A stretch of 64,000 nt of DNA from Variovorax sp. KK3 (GCF_001984055.1 NZ_LYVO01000031.1:1-64000); one strand, 5' to 3'. Positions 27,108 through 36,845 are shown, counted from the first letter of the stretch. Program-made: numbers and translations. The notes: generated by a model not told the origin, from the sequence alone.

Positions 27108-30100
27108 CTATGGCGCGACAGATCGCACGCGCGCCACCGCTTGCGGCAAATCCCGCCAAGCCTCTTCCTGTGGCGCGAAGCGCGCACGCATGTAGCCCGC
27201 CAACTCGGCGATCTGCGCATCGCTCAGCGCGTCGCGGAAGGCTGGCATGAAGCCAATGTCGCGTGTGGCCGGGTCGCGCACGCCGTCGAGGATGGTGCGC
27301 AGCAGGTTGTCGGGGCGCGTGCTCGTGAGGTTGCTGTTGAGCGCGAGCGGCACGTTGGCGCCCAGCAGCGTGGGGCCGTTGCCGTCGTGGTGGCATGCGG
27401 CGCAGGCGCTGTCGAACATGCGCTGGGCCGGGCCCAGAAGGCGCGGTTGGGATGCGGCCGCCGTGGCAACCACGCGCAGTGCCTGGGCTTTTGCTTCGGG
27501 CTCGGCGGACGGGGCGTTGAACGAAGCGAGGTAGGTCGCCATGGCGCGGATGTCGTCGTCAGGCACGGCGGCGAGCTCGCGCACCACCTCTGCCATGGGG
27601 CCGCCAGCGGTGCCGTGCAGCGGGCTCACGCCATGGCGCAGGTAGCGGTAGAGCGCATCGGCATTCCACGGCACGGCCGACTTCGATGCCAGCGCAGTGA
27701 GCGCGGGCGCCTCCCAGCCGTCGACCAGCGCGCCCGATAGAAACGCGTTGCCGCCGCGCTCCGCACCGAGCGCGTTGCGCGGCGTGTGGCAGGCGCCGCA
27801 ATGGCCGAGGCCGTTGACGAGGTAGGCGCCTCGGTTCCATTCGACGCTTTGCGAAGGCTGCGGCTGCATCGGCGACGGATCGTGGAAGAGTGCGTTCCAG
27901 CCGGCCATCAGCGGACGGATGCCGAACGGGAACTTCAGGTCCGCTGGCGGGGTGGGCGCATGCACGGCGGGCAGCGACATGAAGTACGCGTAGAGCGCCT
28001 GCAGGTCGTCGTCGCTGGTCTTCGCGAAGGCGGTGTACGGGAAGGCCGGGTAGAGGTGATGTCCGTCGCGCGAGATGCCTTCGCGCATGGCGCGCTGGAA
28101 GGCGCTGAACGACCACCGGCCCAGGCCCGATTCGGGGTCGGGCGTAAGGTTGGTCGTGTGGATGGTGCCAAAGGGTGTCTCCATCGCACGGCCGCCCGCG
28201 TTGGGCGTGCCGCCCGTGGCGGTGTGGCAGACGGCGCAGTCGCCGATGGCGGCGAGGGTGCGGCCGCGGTCTATGGTGGCCTGGCTGTAGACCGGGGCGC
28301 TGAGCGCGACGGGGGCGATGGTGGAGCGCCAGCCGAAGAGGCCGGCGATGACGGCGAGGCTGCCGATGACGAGGGAGGTGGCGGTGGCCCAGACCGTGCG
28401 CGATTTCGGCCACGGCGTATCGGACTTGCTCCTTCCCCCGCTGGGGGAAGGTGGGGATGGGGGCACGACGGCTTGTCCATCGCGACGGTGCGCGCCCCCA
28501 CCCCCGCCTTCCCCCAGCAAGGGAGGGAGCAAGCCCGGGTTCAACGCGGCCCTCACCACCTCCGGCGTGAACGGCGGGTTGCGAAAGCGCACCCCCGTCG
28601 CATCGAAGATCGCATTCGCGATCGCCGCGGTTCCCGGCACCGACGACGACTCGCCGGCGCCCAGCGGCGGCTCGCCCGGCCGCTGCATGTGCACGATCTC
28701 GATCATCGGCACTTCGCGGAAGCTCAGGATGGGGTAGCTGCCCCACTCGCGGCTGGCGACCACGCCGGTGGGCAGCACGCCCGGCAGCGTCTCGCCCGTG
28801 CTCGACGGCGCCAGCGGCGCGAAGGCCACCCGCTCCTTGAGTGCGCGGCTGGTGGTCTGGATGACGTTGCCGTTGATCTGGTGCTCGACGCCAGCCGGGT
28901 TGACCATCAGGCCCGCGTCGTGCCCCACCACGACGCGGCGGACGTGCACCTCGCCAGTGGTCTTGTGGACCTCCACGTCCGCGACCCAGGCCGACCATGC
29001 GGCGCCGAAGCCCGGCCACTTGCTGTGCACGTAACGGGCATAGGCGAAGCCCTGGCCGAACAGCACGTCGCCGCCCGCGCCCAACCCGCCGTCCGCGTTC
29101 TCCTGCGGCCCGGTGCGCATGCGCCAGCCGGCCTTCTGGGCGGTCTCGCGCACCAGCTCGGCCGCGCGCGGGTCGTGCAGGTGGCGCAGGCGAAACGCGA
29201 CCGGGTCGACGCCGGCCGCGGTCGCCAGCTCGTCCACGTAGGACTCGTGCGCGAAGGAACTGGGCAAGGCCGAGACGCCGCGCAGCCACGACGCGCGAAC
29301 GATCGGCGCCATGTCGTTGACCTTGACCCGCAGGTTCTCGTAGGCGTAGGGCGGCCGCGCGGTGCGATCGCCCATCTCGAAGGCCTGGGCCACCGGCTCG
29401 ACCGTGCGCGTGAGCAGCAGGGCTAGCGTAGGGGCACCGTTGGATGGGTAGGAGGTCTCGAAGTCGTAGGCCGCCACGCCACCCTGGGCGTCGAGGCCGC
29501 CGTTCACCTGCATGAGCTGCGCGGCGCCCTTGGGCTCCCACGCGTGCTCCTGTTCGCGCGTGAGCTGCACCCGCACCGGCGCACCGGCTGCGCGCGCCAG
29601 CAGGGCCGCATCGGCCGCCACGTCGTCGGCGCCGTTGCGGCCGTAGCAGCCGGCGGCCTCCATGCGCACGACGTCGACGGCGATGTCGTCGAGGCCCATC
29701 AGCTTGGCGAGGTCGGCGCGCAGCACGTGCGGGTTCTGCGAACCGGCCCAGACGCGCAAGCGAACGCCGCGCCCATCGTCGGGCTCCCAATGCGCCAATG
29801 CGCACGAAGGCCCGATGGACGCATGCAACTGGTACGGCCAGACGTAGGTGCGCGGCATCGGCTGCGCCGCGCCGGCGATCGCCTCGTCGACGCGGCCCTC
29901 GTCGACCAGCAATCGCTGCGTGGCGGGGTTGGCCCGCAACGCGCCTTCCAGGTCGTCGAGGGCGGGCAGGCCGGGCCACGCTTTCCAGCGCACGCGCAGC
30001 TCGCGCAGTGCCTGCTCCGCATGCTCCTCGCGCTCGGCCACGATGCCGACGAAGTCGCGGATCACCACCACGGCGCGGATGCCGGAAATGTGTGCGATCG

Positions 30101-30857
30101 ACGATTCGTCCACCGACTCCAGCGTGTTGCCGATGAAATCGCCGTGGTCCGCGCCCGCATAGGGCGGGCGCACGACGCGGCCGTGCAGCATGCCCGGCAC
30201 ACGCATGTCATGCACGAACACCAGTTCGCCCGCGAGCTTGGCCGGGATGTCGACGCGTGGCACCGCGGTGCCGACGATGCGGTAGTCCTTCGGGTCCTTG
30301 AGCAGTGCACCGGTGTCGAGCTGCAGCACGGCACGCTCGCCGGCCAGCAGATCGCCGAAGGGCACGCGGAAGGCCTGGTCTTCGCCCGCGACGATGCAGC
30401 CGTCGCGCACGTCCAGCAATGCGGGCTGCACGCCGAACCGCTCCGAAGCCTGCGCGAGCAGCCACGCGCGCGCCTGCGCCGCGGCCAGGCGCAGCGGTGC
30501 GGCATGAATCTGCAGCGAGGCGCTGGCGATGGTCGCGCCCTGGTTGGGCGCGCGCGCCGTGTCGCCCAGCACCATGTGGACCTGGGCCAGCGGCAGGTCC
30601 AGCTCCTCGGCCACGACCTGGGCCAGCGCGGTGCGGATGCCGGTGCCCAGATCGACGTGGCCGTTGAGCGCGGTGACGCTGCCGTCGTCCCACAACGCGA
30701 GCAGGATCTCGGGGCCCTCGGCGGGATTGCCTGCGACCGCCGCAGGCTGGCCGACGACGGCAGGTGGCGCGGGCGGCGTCTCGCGCACGACGACGAGTGC
30801 GCCCTCGGCCTTCAGGAAGTCGCTTCGGCTGCGCGGCTGCTCGGCACGCCGGATCAC
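27108..30857 (-). CDS. nicB: Nicotinate dehydrogenase-like molybdenum subunit fused to triheme cytochrome c
   Basis: 1249 residues from a GTG at 30857 that overlaps the small-subunit stop (GTGA). The first ~760 residues are a xanthine dehydrogenase-family molybdopterin subunit of the IorB/NicB type. After a linker (~775-810, encoded by an inverted repeat) comes one hydrophobic helix, then three cytochrome c domains with CAVCHT, CGACHT and CAACHH. Pseudomonas NicB has the same fused design and oxidises nicotinate to 6-hydroxynicotinate, passing electrons through heme. Neighbouring nicotinamidase- and 6-hydroxynicotinate-type genes favour nicotinate, but related enzymes act on other N-heterocycles. 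Confidence 0.8.
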   Translation of the reverse strand: MIRRAEQPRSRSDFLKAEGALVVVRETPPAPPAVVGQPAAVAGNPAEGPEILLALWDDGSVTALNGHVDLGTGIRTALAQVVAEELDLPLAQVHMVLGDTARAPNQGATIASASLQIHAAPLRLAAAQARAWLLAQASERFGVQPALLDVRDGCIVAGEDQAFRVPFGDLLAGERAVLQLDTGALLKDPKDYRIVGTAVPRVDIPAKLAGELVFVHDMRVPGMLHGRVVRPPYAGADHGDFIGNTLESVDESSIAHISGIRAVVVIRDFVGIVAEREEHAEQALRELRVRWKAWPGLPALDDLEGALRANPATQRLLVDEGRVDEAIAGAAQPMPRTYVWPYQLHASIGPSCALAHWEPDDGRGVRLRVWAGSQNPHVLRADLAKLMGLDDIAVDVVRMEAAGCYGRNGADDVAADAALLARAAGAPVRVQLTREQEHAWEPKGAAQLMQVNGGLDAQGGVAAYDFETSYPSNGAPTLALLLTRTVEPVAQAFEMGDRTARPPYAYENLRVKVNDMAPIVRASWLRGVSALPSSFAHESYVDELATAAGVDPVAFRLRHLHDPRAAELVRETAQKAGWRMRTGPQENADGGLGAGGDVLFGQGFAYARYVHSKWPGFGAAWSAWVADVEVHKTTGEVHVRRVVVGHDAGLMVNPAGVEHQINGNVIQTTSRALKERVAFAPLAPSSTGETLPGVLPTGVVASREWGSYPILSFREVPMIEIVHMQRPGEPPLGAGESSSVPGTAAIANAIFDATGVRFRNPPFTPEVVRAALNPGLLPPLLGEGGGGGAHRRDGQAVVPPSPPSPSGGRSKSDTPWPKSRTVWATATSLVIGSLAVIAGLFGWRSTIAPVALSAPVYSQATIDRGRTLAAIGDCAVCHTATGGTPNAGGRAMETPFGTIHTTNLTPDPESGLGRWSFSAFQRAMREGISRDGHHLYPAFPYTAFAKTSDDDLQALYAYFMSLPAVHAPTPPADLKFPFGIRPLMAGWNALFHDPSPMQPQPSQSVEWNRGAYLVNGLGHCGACHTPRNALGAERGGNAFLSGALVDGWEAPALTALASKSAVPWNADALYRYLRHGVSPLHGTAGGPMAEVVRELAAVPDDDIRAMATYLASFNAPSAEPEAKAQALRVVATAAASQPRLLGPAQRMFDSACAACHHDGNGPTLLGANVPLALNSNLTSTRPDNLLRTILDGVRDPATRDIGFMPAFRDALSDAQIAELAGYMRARFAPQEEAWRDLPQAVARVRSVAP
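28425..28533. repeat. 40-bp inverted repeat inside the nicB-like linker
   Basis: Arms 28425-28464 and 28494-28533 are imperfect reverse complements over 40 bases (CTTGCTCC..., about six mismatches) around a 29-base loop. The sequence is G-run/C-run rich, like a dispersed intergenic palindrome, yet it lies inside the reading frame between the molybdenum and cytochrome parts and is translated as a Gly/Pro/Ser-rich linker without a stop. Confidence 0.8.
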
Positions 30858-31333
30858 GACGCCGAGCCCTTCGCCATCGATGCGGCGGCGCGCCGCACGG
30901 CGTCGAGGATCTCGACGTGCGTGCCGCAACGGCACAGGTTGCCGGACAGTTCAGCGCGGATGCGGCCCTCGTCGGCGTGCGGATCGCGCGCCAGCAGGGC
31001 CGCAGCCTGCATCACCATGCCGTTGAGGCAATAGCCGCACTGCGCAGCCTGCGCGTCTTCGAAGGCCTGCTGCACCGGATGCCAATGGTCGCGCGAGCCG
31101 AGCCCTTCCAGGGTCGTGATGCTGCGCCCCGCCACGCCGTGCGCCGGGATCACGCAAGAACGCGCAGCCACCCCGTCGACCCACACGGTGCAGGCGCCGC
31201 ACTGGCCCAGCCCGCAGCCATACTTGGGGCCGTTGAGACCCAGGTCGTTGCGCAGAACGTGCAGCAGCGTCGCCGCCTCTGGAATGGGCAGGGCGACGTC
31301 GCGCCCGTTGACCCTCAACGCGAGCTCGGGCAT
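30854..31333 (-). CDS. nicA: Nicotinate dehydrogenase-like [2Fe-2S] small subunit
   Basis: 159 residues from ATG 31333 (MPELALRVNG); TGAGGAG lies upstream. A GTG at 31357 overlapping the previous stop would add eight residues. Plant-type [2Fe-2S] motif YGCGLGQCGACTVWVDG (~43-60) and second cluster CGYCLNGM ... CRCGTH, as in XDH-family small subunits. Partner of the large molybdenum-cytochrome subunit downstream, with overlapping GTGA. Confidence 0.88.
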   Translation of the reverse strand: MPELALRVNGRDVALPIPEAATLLHVLRNDLGLNGPKYGCGLGQCGACTVWVDGVAARSCVIPAHGVAGRSITTLEGLGSRDHWHPVQQAFEDAQAAQCGYCLNGMVMQAAALLARDPHADEGRIRAELSGNLCRCGTHVEILDAVRRAAASMAKGSAS

Positions 31334-31349
31334 CGGGTGCGCGAACTCC

Positions 31350-32078
31350 TCAGGCACCAGCGTCGATGTCGCCGGACTGGATGCGCTTGACGCCCTTCGC
31401 CTGCATCTGCTTCCAGGCCTTGGCGAGCGAGCCGTCGAGGTCGATCGCGCGCGTCGCGTCTTCGATCACGTAGGCCTCGAAGCCGTGCTTGCGCGCGTCC
31501 ATGGCCGTCCAGGCCACGCAGAAGTCGGTGGCCAGGCCGGTGACGTACACGGTCTTGATGCCGCGCTGCTTGAGGTAGCCGGCCAGGCCCGTCGGCGTCT
31601 TGCGGTCGGCCTCTTCGAAGGCCGAGTAGCTGTCGACGTCCTTGTGGTGGCCCTTGCGGATGATGAGCTGCGCGCTGGGCAGCTTCAGGTCCTTGTGCAG
31701 CGCCGCGTCGTCGGTGCCCTGCACGCAGTGGTCGGGCCACAGCACCTGGCTGCCGTACGACAGCTTGACGCTGCTGAAGGGCTTCTGGCCCGAGTGCGTG
31801 CTCGCGAAGGACGCATGGCCCTGGGTGTGCCAGTCCTGCGTGACGACGATGTTCTCGAAGGCGGTGGAAAGCTTGTTGATCACCGGCACCACCTCGGCAC
31901 CGCCCTTGACGGGCAGCGTGCCGCCGTCGATGAAGCAGTTCTGCACGTCGACCACGATCAGCGCCGCCTTGCTGCCCGGCTTGATCTTCGCGGCAGCAAA
32001 GAGCGGCCCGGACAGCCCGGCCAGGCCCAGCGCGGCGGCGGACTGGAGAAAGGCTCTGCGATGCGTGATGTTGTGCAT
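31350..32078 (-). CDS. Exported nicotinamidase-like isochorismatase-family hydrolase
   Basis: 242 residues from ATG 32078. A Tat-like leader (HRRAFLQSAAALG..., ending near LFAAAK) precedes a PncA-type domain: catalytic Asp in VVDVQNCFIDGG, metal-site DWHTQGHASFAS, catalytic Lys in the IIRKGHH region and nucleophile Cys in GLATDFCVAWT. Would hydrolyse nicotinamide to nicotinate and ammonia, here in the periplasm. It overlaps or abuts nicA, giving a nicotinamide to 6-hydroxynicotinate reading. Other small amides remain possible. Confidence 0.8.
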   Translation of the reverse strand: MHNITHRRAFLQSAAALGLAGLSGPLFAAAKIKPGSKAALIVVDVQNCFIDGGTLPVKGGAEVVPVINKLSTAFENIVVTQDWHTQGHASFASTHSGQKPFSSVKLSYGSQVLWPDHCVQGTDDAALHKDLKLPSAQLIIRKGHHKDVDSYSAFEEADRKTPTGLAGYLKQRGIKTVYVTGLATDFCVAWTAMDARKHGFEAYVIEDATRAIDLDGSLAKAWKQMQAKGVKRIQSGDIDAGA

Positions 32079-32113
32079 GGTGTTCGCTCCTCGCGTGGTT
32101 GAAAAAACCGAAG

Positions 32114-32848
32114 TCAAACTGAAAGGTAGGCGCGCCGGACTTCCTCGTTGGTGGCCAGGTCGGCCATCGAAGCCTGGTAGCGGATCTGCCCCTTCTCGAG
32201 CACGTAGGCGCGATCGGACACCAGCTCGGCGAAGTGCATGTTCTGCTCCGACAGCAGGATGCTCACGCCCTGGGCCTTGAGCTCGAGGATCATGTTGGCC
32301 ATCTGCTCGACGATCACGGGCGCCACGCCTTCGGAGGGTTCGTCGAGCAGCACCAGGTAGGGGTTGCCCATGAGCGTGCGGGCCACCGTCAGCATCTGCT
32401 GTTCGCCGCCGCTCATGCGGCCGCCGGGGCGCTGCGGCATCTCGCCGAGATTGGGGAAGAGCTTGAACAGGCGCTCGGGCGTCCACAGCGGCGCATCGGT
32501 GCCGTCGCTCCAGCGGCGCGCGGCCTGGCGTCCGACCTCGAGGTTTTCCATCACGGTGAGGTCGGTGAACACGCGCCGGTCTTCAGGCACGAAGCCCAGG
32601 CCCAGCTTGGCCGCGTGGTGCGGCTCGCACTTCGAGATGTCGTGGCCCAGAAAACGCACCGCGCCGCGGCGCTTGCTCAGCATGCCGATCAGCGCCTTGA
32701 GCGTGGTGGACTTGCCGGCACCATTGCGGCCCATCAGCGCCACCACCTCGCCGCGGCGGACTTCGAGGTCCACGTCGTAGAGGATCTGGGCGGCGCCGTA
32801 CCACGCGCAGAGACTCTTGGCTTCGAGCAGTGTTTCGTGCGAACTCAT
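32114..32848 (-). CDS. livF: Branched-chain-type ABC transporter ATPase LivF
   Basis: 244 residues from ATG 32848. Walker A GRNGAGKST, signature MSGGEQQML, Walker B YLVLLDEPSEG and the LivF-typical ending. Part of the HAAT importer livK-livHM-livG-livF; overlaps livG by an ATGA. Probably imports the substrate of the surrounding catabolic cluster, rather than amino acids. Confidence 0.93.
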   Translation of the reverse strand: MSSHETLLEAKSLCAWYGAAQILYDVDLEVRRGEVVALMGRNGAGKSTTLKALIGMLSKRRGAVRFLGHDISKCEPHHAAKLGLGFVPEDRRVFTDLTVMENLEVGRQAARRWSDGTDAPLWTPERLFKLFPNLGEMPQRPGGRMSGGEQQMLTVARTLMGNPYLVLLDEPSEGVAPVIVEQMANMILELKAQGVSILLSEQNMHFAELVSDRAYVLEKGQIRYQASMADLATNEEVRRAYLSV

Positions 32849-33648
32849 GCTTCTGCTCCCACCGCAGCGTTGACCGCCGCGGCCTTCTCGGCAATCTTCT
32901 CGAAGGTCTTGCCGCTGCCGAAATAGACCTCCTGCACCTTGGGATGGTCGCGGATCTCCAGCGGCTTGCCCTGCGCGATCAGGCGCCCGCGGGCCAGCAC
33001 GATCATGCGGTCGGCATAGGCGAACACCACGTCCATGCTGTGCTCGGTGAAGAGCACGGCCATGCCGCGGTCGATGACCAGCTGCTTGGTCAGCGCCATC
33101 AGTGAGTTGCGCTCCTTCGGCGCCATGCCGGCGGTGGGCTCGTCCATCAGCAGCAGCTTGGGCGAGTTGGCCATCGCGATCGCGAGCTCGACGCGCTTGA
33201 CGTCGCCGTAGGCCAGCACGCTGCAGGGGCGGTCGGCCTGGGCCTTCATGCCGACCTGGTCGAGCAAGGCCAGTGCCTCGTCGCGCTTGTGGTCGGCGGC
33301 GCGGCGAAAGGTCGAAAAGAGCTTGTGGTCGTGCGAGAGCAGCGCCATCTGCACGTTCTCGACCACGGTCAGCGAAGCGAAGGTCTCGGCGATCTGGAAG
33401 GTGCGGCCGACGCCCTTGCGCCAGATCTCGCGCGGCTTGCGGCCCACCAGTTCGTCGCCGTCGAGCAAGATGGACCCGCGATCGGCCTTGAGCTGGCCGT
33501 TGACCATGTTGAAGGTGGTCGACTTGCCCGCGCCGTTGGGGCCGATCAATGCCAGCAGCTCGCCGGGGGCGAGATCGAAGCTGATGCCGTCGACGGCCTT
33601 GACGCCTCCGAAGGACTTGCCGAGTTCGGTGACCTTGAGCAGGCTCAT
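32845..33648 (-). CDS. livG: Branched-chain-type ABC transporter ATPase LivG
   Basis: 267 residues from ATG 33648. Walker A GPNGAGKST, the LivG-type FQIAETFASLTVVENV block, a degenerate signature (LAYGDVKRVEL) and Walker B KLLLMDEPTAGM. Its start overlaps the permease stop and its stop overlaps the livF start, so the three genes are translationally coupled. The C-terminal tail is Ala-rich. Confidence 0.93.
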   Translation of the reverse strand: MSLLKVTELGKSFGGVKAVDGISFDLAPGELLALIGPNGAGKSTTFNMVNGQLKADRGSILLDGDELVGRKPREIWRKGVGRTFQIAETFASLTVVENVQMALLSHDHKLFSTFRRAADHKRDEALALLDQVGMKAQADRPCSVLAYGDVKRVELAIAMANSPKLLLMDEPTAGMAPKERNSLMALTKQLVIDRGMAVLFTEHSMDVVFAYADRMIVLARGRLIAQGKPLEIRDHPKVQEVYFGSGKTFEKIAEKAAAVNAAVGAEA

Positions 33649-35561
33649 GCCTTGACCTCTTCCAGTGCGCCGGCGTTCCTGTCCCCACGCCGTCTGTCGA
33701 ACAACTGCTTGCAGAAACCGGCGATCCCCTGCGGGAACAGCAGCACCAGCAGCAGGATGATGCCGCCCAGCATGGCGCGCCAGTAGTCGGTGTTGCGCGC
33801 CACGGTGTCGTGCAGCCAGGTGAAGGTGACGGCCCCGACCACCGGGCCCGCCAGCGTCTGGATGCCGCCGAGCAGCACCATCACCAGCCCGTCGACCGAC
33901 TTGCCAACGCTCAACGACTCGGGCGAGATGCTGCCCTTGGAGAACGCGAACAACGCGCCCGCCAGGCCGGCAGCCAGGCCTGCGATGACGAAGGCGGCCC
34001 ACTGCATGCGCTTGACGTCGATGCCGATCGCATCCGCACGCAGCACCGAATCGCGCCCGGCCCGCAGCGCATAGCCGAAGGGCGAGAACAGCACGCGGCG
34101 CAGCCACAGCACGCCCAGCGCCACGAGCGCCAGCGTGAGCCAGTAGTACACGCGCTTGTCCGACAGCCATTCGGCCGGCCACACGCCGGTGAGCCCGTTG
34201 CTGCCGCCGGTGAAGCTGTCCCACTGGTAGGTGATGGCCCAGGTGATCTGCGCGAAGGCCAGCGTGAGCATGGCGAGGTACACACCCGACAGGCGCACCG
34301 CGAACCAGCCGTAGACGAAGGCGCCCAGCGCCGCGACCAGCGGCGCGAGGATGAGCGCCAGCTCCATCGGCATGCCGGCAGCGCGTACCAACAGCGCCGC
34401 ACCGTAGGCACCGAGCCCGAAGTACGCCGCGTGCCCGAAGGAATGCATGCCGGCCGGCCCCATGATGAAGTGCAGGCTGGTGGCGAACAGCGCGGCGATC
34501 ATCAGGTCGATCATCAGCACCGAGGTGTAGGGCGAGTCGGCCGTGAAGAAGGGCACGGCCGCCAGCACCAGGCCGAAGAGCGCCGCCGCGATCAGGTAGG
34601 CACGGCTGGGCCGGCGCAAGGGCTCTTCCTGCATGCCCACGTAACGGCTCGGCGCCTGTGGCCGGCCGAACAGGCCCCAGGGCCGCCACACGAGCACCAC
34701 GGCCATCACGAGGAAGTCGACCACCAGCGTGAGCTTGGAGAAGGACACGCTGATGCCGAAGACGTCGACCACGCCGAGCCAGATGCAGATGGCCTTGATC
34801 TCGGCGATGAGCAGCGCAGCCGCGTAGGCACCGGGAATGGAGCCCATGCCGCCCACCACCACCACCACGAAGGCCGCGCCGATGGTGTTGAGGTCCATCT
34901 CGAGCGTGGCCGGCTCGCGCGGCAATTGCAGCGCGCCTCCGAGGCCCGCCAGCATGGCACCGAGGGCGAACACGGCTGTGAACAGCCAGGCCTGGTTGAC
35001 GCCGAGTGCGCTGACCATCTCGCGGTCTTGCGTGGCCGCGCGCACCAGGGTGCCGAAGCGGGTGCGCGTGAGCAGCATCCACACGAGGCCCAGCACCACC
35101 GGGCCGACCACGATCAGGAACAGGTCGTACGAAGGAAACTGGCGCCCAAGAATGGTGACGGAGCCCGAGAGCCCCGGCGCGCGCGGGCCGAGCAGTTCGT
35201 CCGGGCCCCAGAGCCACAGCACCGCGTCCTTGATGACCAGCACCAGCGCGAAGGTGGCGAGCAGCTGGAACAGCTCGGGCGCCTTGTAGATGCGGCGCAG
35301 CAGCACGACTTCGATCAGCGCGCCCAGCACGCCCACCGCGAGTGCCGACAGCACCAGCGCGGGCCAGAAGCCAAGGCCGGTGCCCAGCTTCTCGACCAGC
35401 GTGTAGGCAATGTAGATGCCCACCATGAAGAAGGAGCCATGCGCGAAATTCACGATCCGCGTAACGCCGAAGATCAGCGACAGGCCAGCCGCCACCAGGA
35501 ACAGCGAGGACGCGCTCGCCAATCCGTTGAGCAGCTGGACGATGAAACCGGAAAAACTCAT
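33645..35561 (-). CDS. Fused LivH-LivM ABC permease
   Basis: 638 residues combining both branched-chain-type permeases. The N-terminal ~290 residues are LivH-like (TRIVNFAHGSFFMVGIY), the rest LivM-like with AGMHSFGHAAYFGLGAYGAAL near residue 370 and GIDVKRMQWAAFVIAGLAAGLAGAL further on. Fusions of this kind occur in some Betaproteobacteria. It sits 19 bases after livK and overlaps livG. Confidence 0.93.
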   Translation of the reverse strand: MSFSGFIVQLLNGLASASSLFLVAAGLSLIFGVTRIVNFAHGSFFMVGIYIAYTLVEKLGTGLGFWPALVLSALAVGVLGALIEVVLLRRIYKAPELFQLLATFALVLVIKDAVLWLWGPDELLGPRAPGLSGSVTILGRQFPSYDLFLIVVGPVVLGLVWMLLTRTRFGTLVRAATQDREMVSALGVNQAWLFTAVFALGAMLAGLGGALQLPREPATLEMDLNTIGAAFVVVVVGGMGSIPGAYAAALLIAEIKAICIWLGVVDVFGISVSFSKLTLVVDFLVMAVVLVWRPWGLFGRPQAPSRYVGMQEEPLRRPSRAYLIAAALFGLVLAAVPFFTADSPYTSVLMIDLMIAALFATSLHFIMGPAGMHSFGHAAYFGLGAYGAALLVRAAGMPMELALILAPLVAALGAFVYGWFAVRLSGVYLAMLTLAFAQITWAITYQWDSFTGGSNGLTGVWPAEWLSDKRVYYWLTLALVALGVLWLRRVLFSPFGYALRAGRDSVLRADAIGIDVKRMQWAAFVIAGLAAGLAGALFAFSKGSISPESLSVGKSVDGLVMVLLGGIQTLAGPVVGAVTFTWLHDTVARNTDYWRAMLGGIILLLVLLFPQGIAGFCKQLFDRRRGDRNAGALEEVKA

Positions 35562-35580
35562 GACTCGTCCGTCCCTGTGC

Positions 35581-36792
35581 TCAGTCGGCGCTGCGCGACT
35601 TCTTCAGCTCGTCGGCGGTCGGCTGGTACTTCGCATCCGCACCGTCGAGGTAGGTGTAGTTGACCATCACACCCTTGCCGCCCTCGTTCTTGGTGCGGCC
35701 GACAAAGGCGCCCATGGTCGACTGGTGGTCCTGCGCGCGGTAGGTGATCTTGCCGAAGGGCGTGTCCACCTGGAGGCCCTTGAAGGCCGCGACCAGCTTG
35801 TCGGTCTCGGTGCTCTTGGCCTTGTCGACGCCGGCGGCCGCCGACTTGATCATGCTGTAGCCCACCACCGAGCCCAGGCGCGGGTAGTCCTTGAACTTGG
35901 CCTGGTAGGCCTGCTCGAACTTCTTGTGCTCGGGCGTGGTGATGCCGTACCAGGGGTAGCCGGTCACGATCCAGCCGTTGGGCGCTTCGTCCTTCAGCGG
36001 GTCCATGTACTCGGGCTCGCCGGTCAGCACGCTGACCACCTCGCGGTCCTTGAACAGGCCGCGCGTGTTGCCTTCACGGACGAACTTGGAAAGGTCGGCG
36101 CCGAAGAGCACGTTGAAGATGGCGTCGGGCTTGGAGTCGGCCAGCGCCTGCACCACGCTGCCGGCATCGACCTTGCCGAGCGGCGTGGCCTGCTCGGTGA
36201 CGAACTCCACGTCGGGCTGCGCGGCCTTCAGCAAGGCCTTGAAGGCCGCCACTGCCGACTGGCCGTATTCGTAGTTGGGGTACACCAGGGCCCAGCGCTT
36301 CTTCTTGAGCTTGGCCGCTTCGGGCACGAGCATCGCGGCCTGCATGTAGGTGCCGGGGCGCAGGCGGAAGGTGTACTGGTTGCCGCCCTGCCAGGTGATC
36401 TTGTCGGTGAGCGGCTCGCCGGCCAGGAAGAAGAACTTCTTCTGCTTGGCGAAGTCGGTGACGGCCAGGCCGGTGTTCGACAGGAAGGTGCCCGCGAGGA
36501 TGTCGACCTTCTCGCGCGACACCAGCTCTTCGGCCACGCGCACCGCGTCGCCGGGATTGGCGTTGTCGTCGCGCGTGATCAGCTCGATCTTGCGGCCGTT
36601 GACGCCGCCGGCCGCGTTGATCTCGTCGACCGCGAGTTCCATGCCCTTCTTGTAGGGCTCGAGGAAGGCGGGCTGCGCCTTGTAGCTGTTGATCTCGCCG
36701 ATCTTGATCACGCCCTGGGCGTGCGCGGCGGGGATCAGTGCGAGAGTAAGGGCGGCGATCGACACCGCGCTGAACGCGAAACGCATGCTCAT
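35581..36792 (-). CDS. livK: ABC transporter substrate-binding protein of the heterocycle cluster
   Basis: 403 residues from ATG 36792 with signal peptide (cleavage near AHAQ). Periplasmic type I binding fold starting GVIKIGEINSYKAQP, with VDEINAAGGVNGRKIELI and LAGTFLSNTGLAVTDFA. First gene of the transporter block, directly downstream of two DUF1185 genes. By position its ligand is probably a pyridine carboxylate or related acid; sequence alone cannot tell. Confidence 0.9.
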   Translation of the reverse strand: MSMRFAFSAVSIAALTLALIPAAHAQGVIKIGEINSYKAQPAFLEPYKKGMELAVDEINAAGGVNGRKIELITRDDNANPGDAVRVAEELVSREKVDILAGTFLSNTGLAVTDFAKQKKFFFLAGEPLTDKITWQGGNQYTFRLRPGTYMQAAMLVPEAAKLKKKRWALVYPNYEYGQSAVAAFKALLKAAQPDVEFVTEQATPLGKVDAGSVVQALADSKPDAIFNVLFGADLSKFVREGNTRGLFKDREVVSVLTGEPEYMDPLKDEAPNGWIVTGYPWYGITTPEHKKFEQAYQAKFKDYPRLGSVVGYSMIKSAAAGVDKAKSTETDKLVAAFKGLQVDTPFGKITYRAQDHQSTMGAFVGRTKNEGGKGVMVNYTYLDGADAKYQPTADELKKSRSAD

Positions 36793-36845
36793 GGAAAACT
36801 CCTCGTTGAAATGGTTGACCGAATGGGGGACGGCAGGACGGCGCA

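Noticed and set aside
27108-30857. Sequencing error joining two separate genes (molybdenum subunit and cytochrome c)
   Set aside because: The frame is open throughout, and a fused molybdenum-cytochrome subunit is the known design of NicB-type enzymes.
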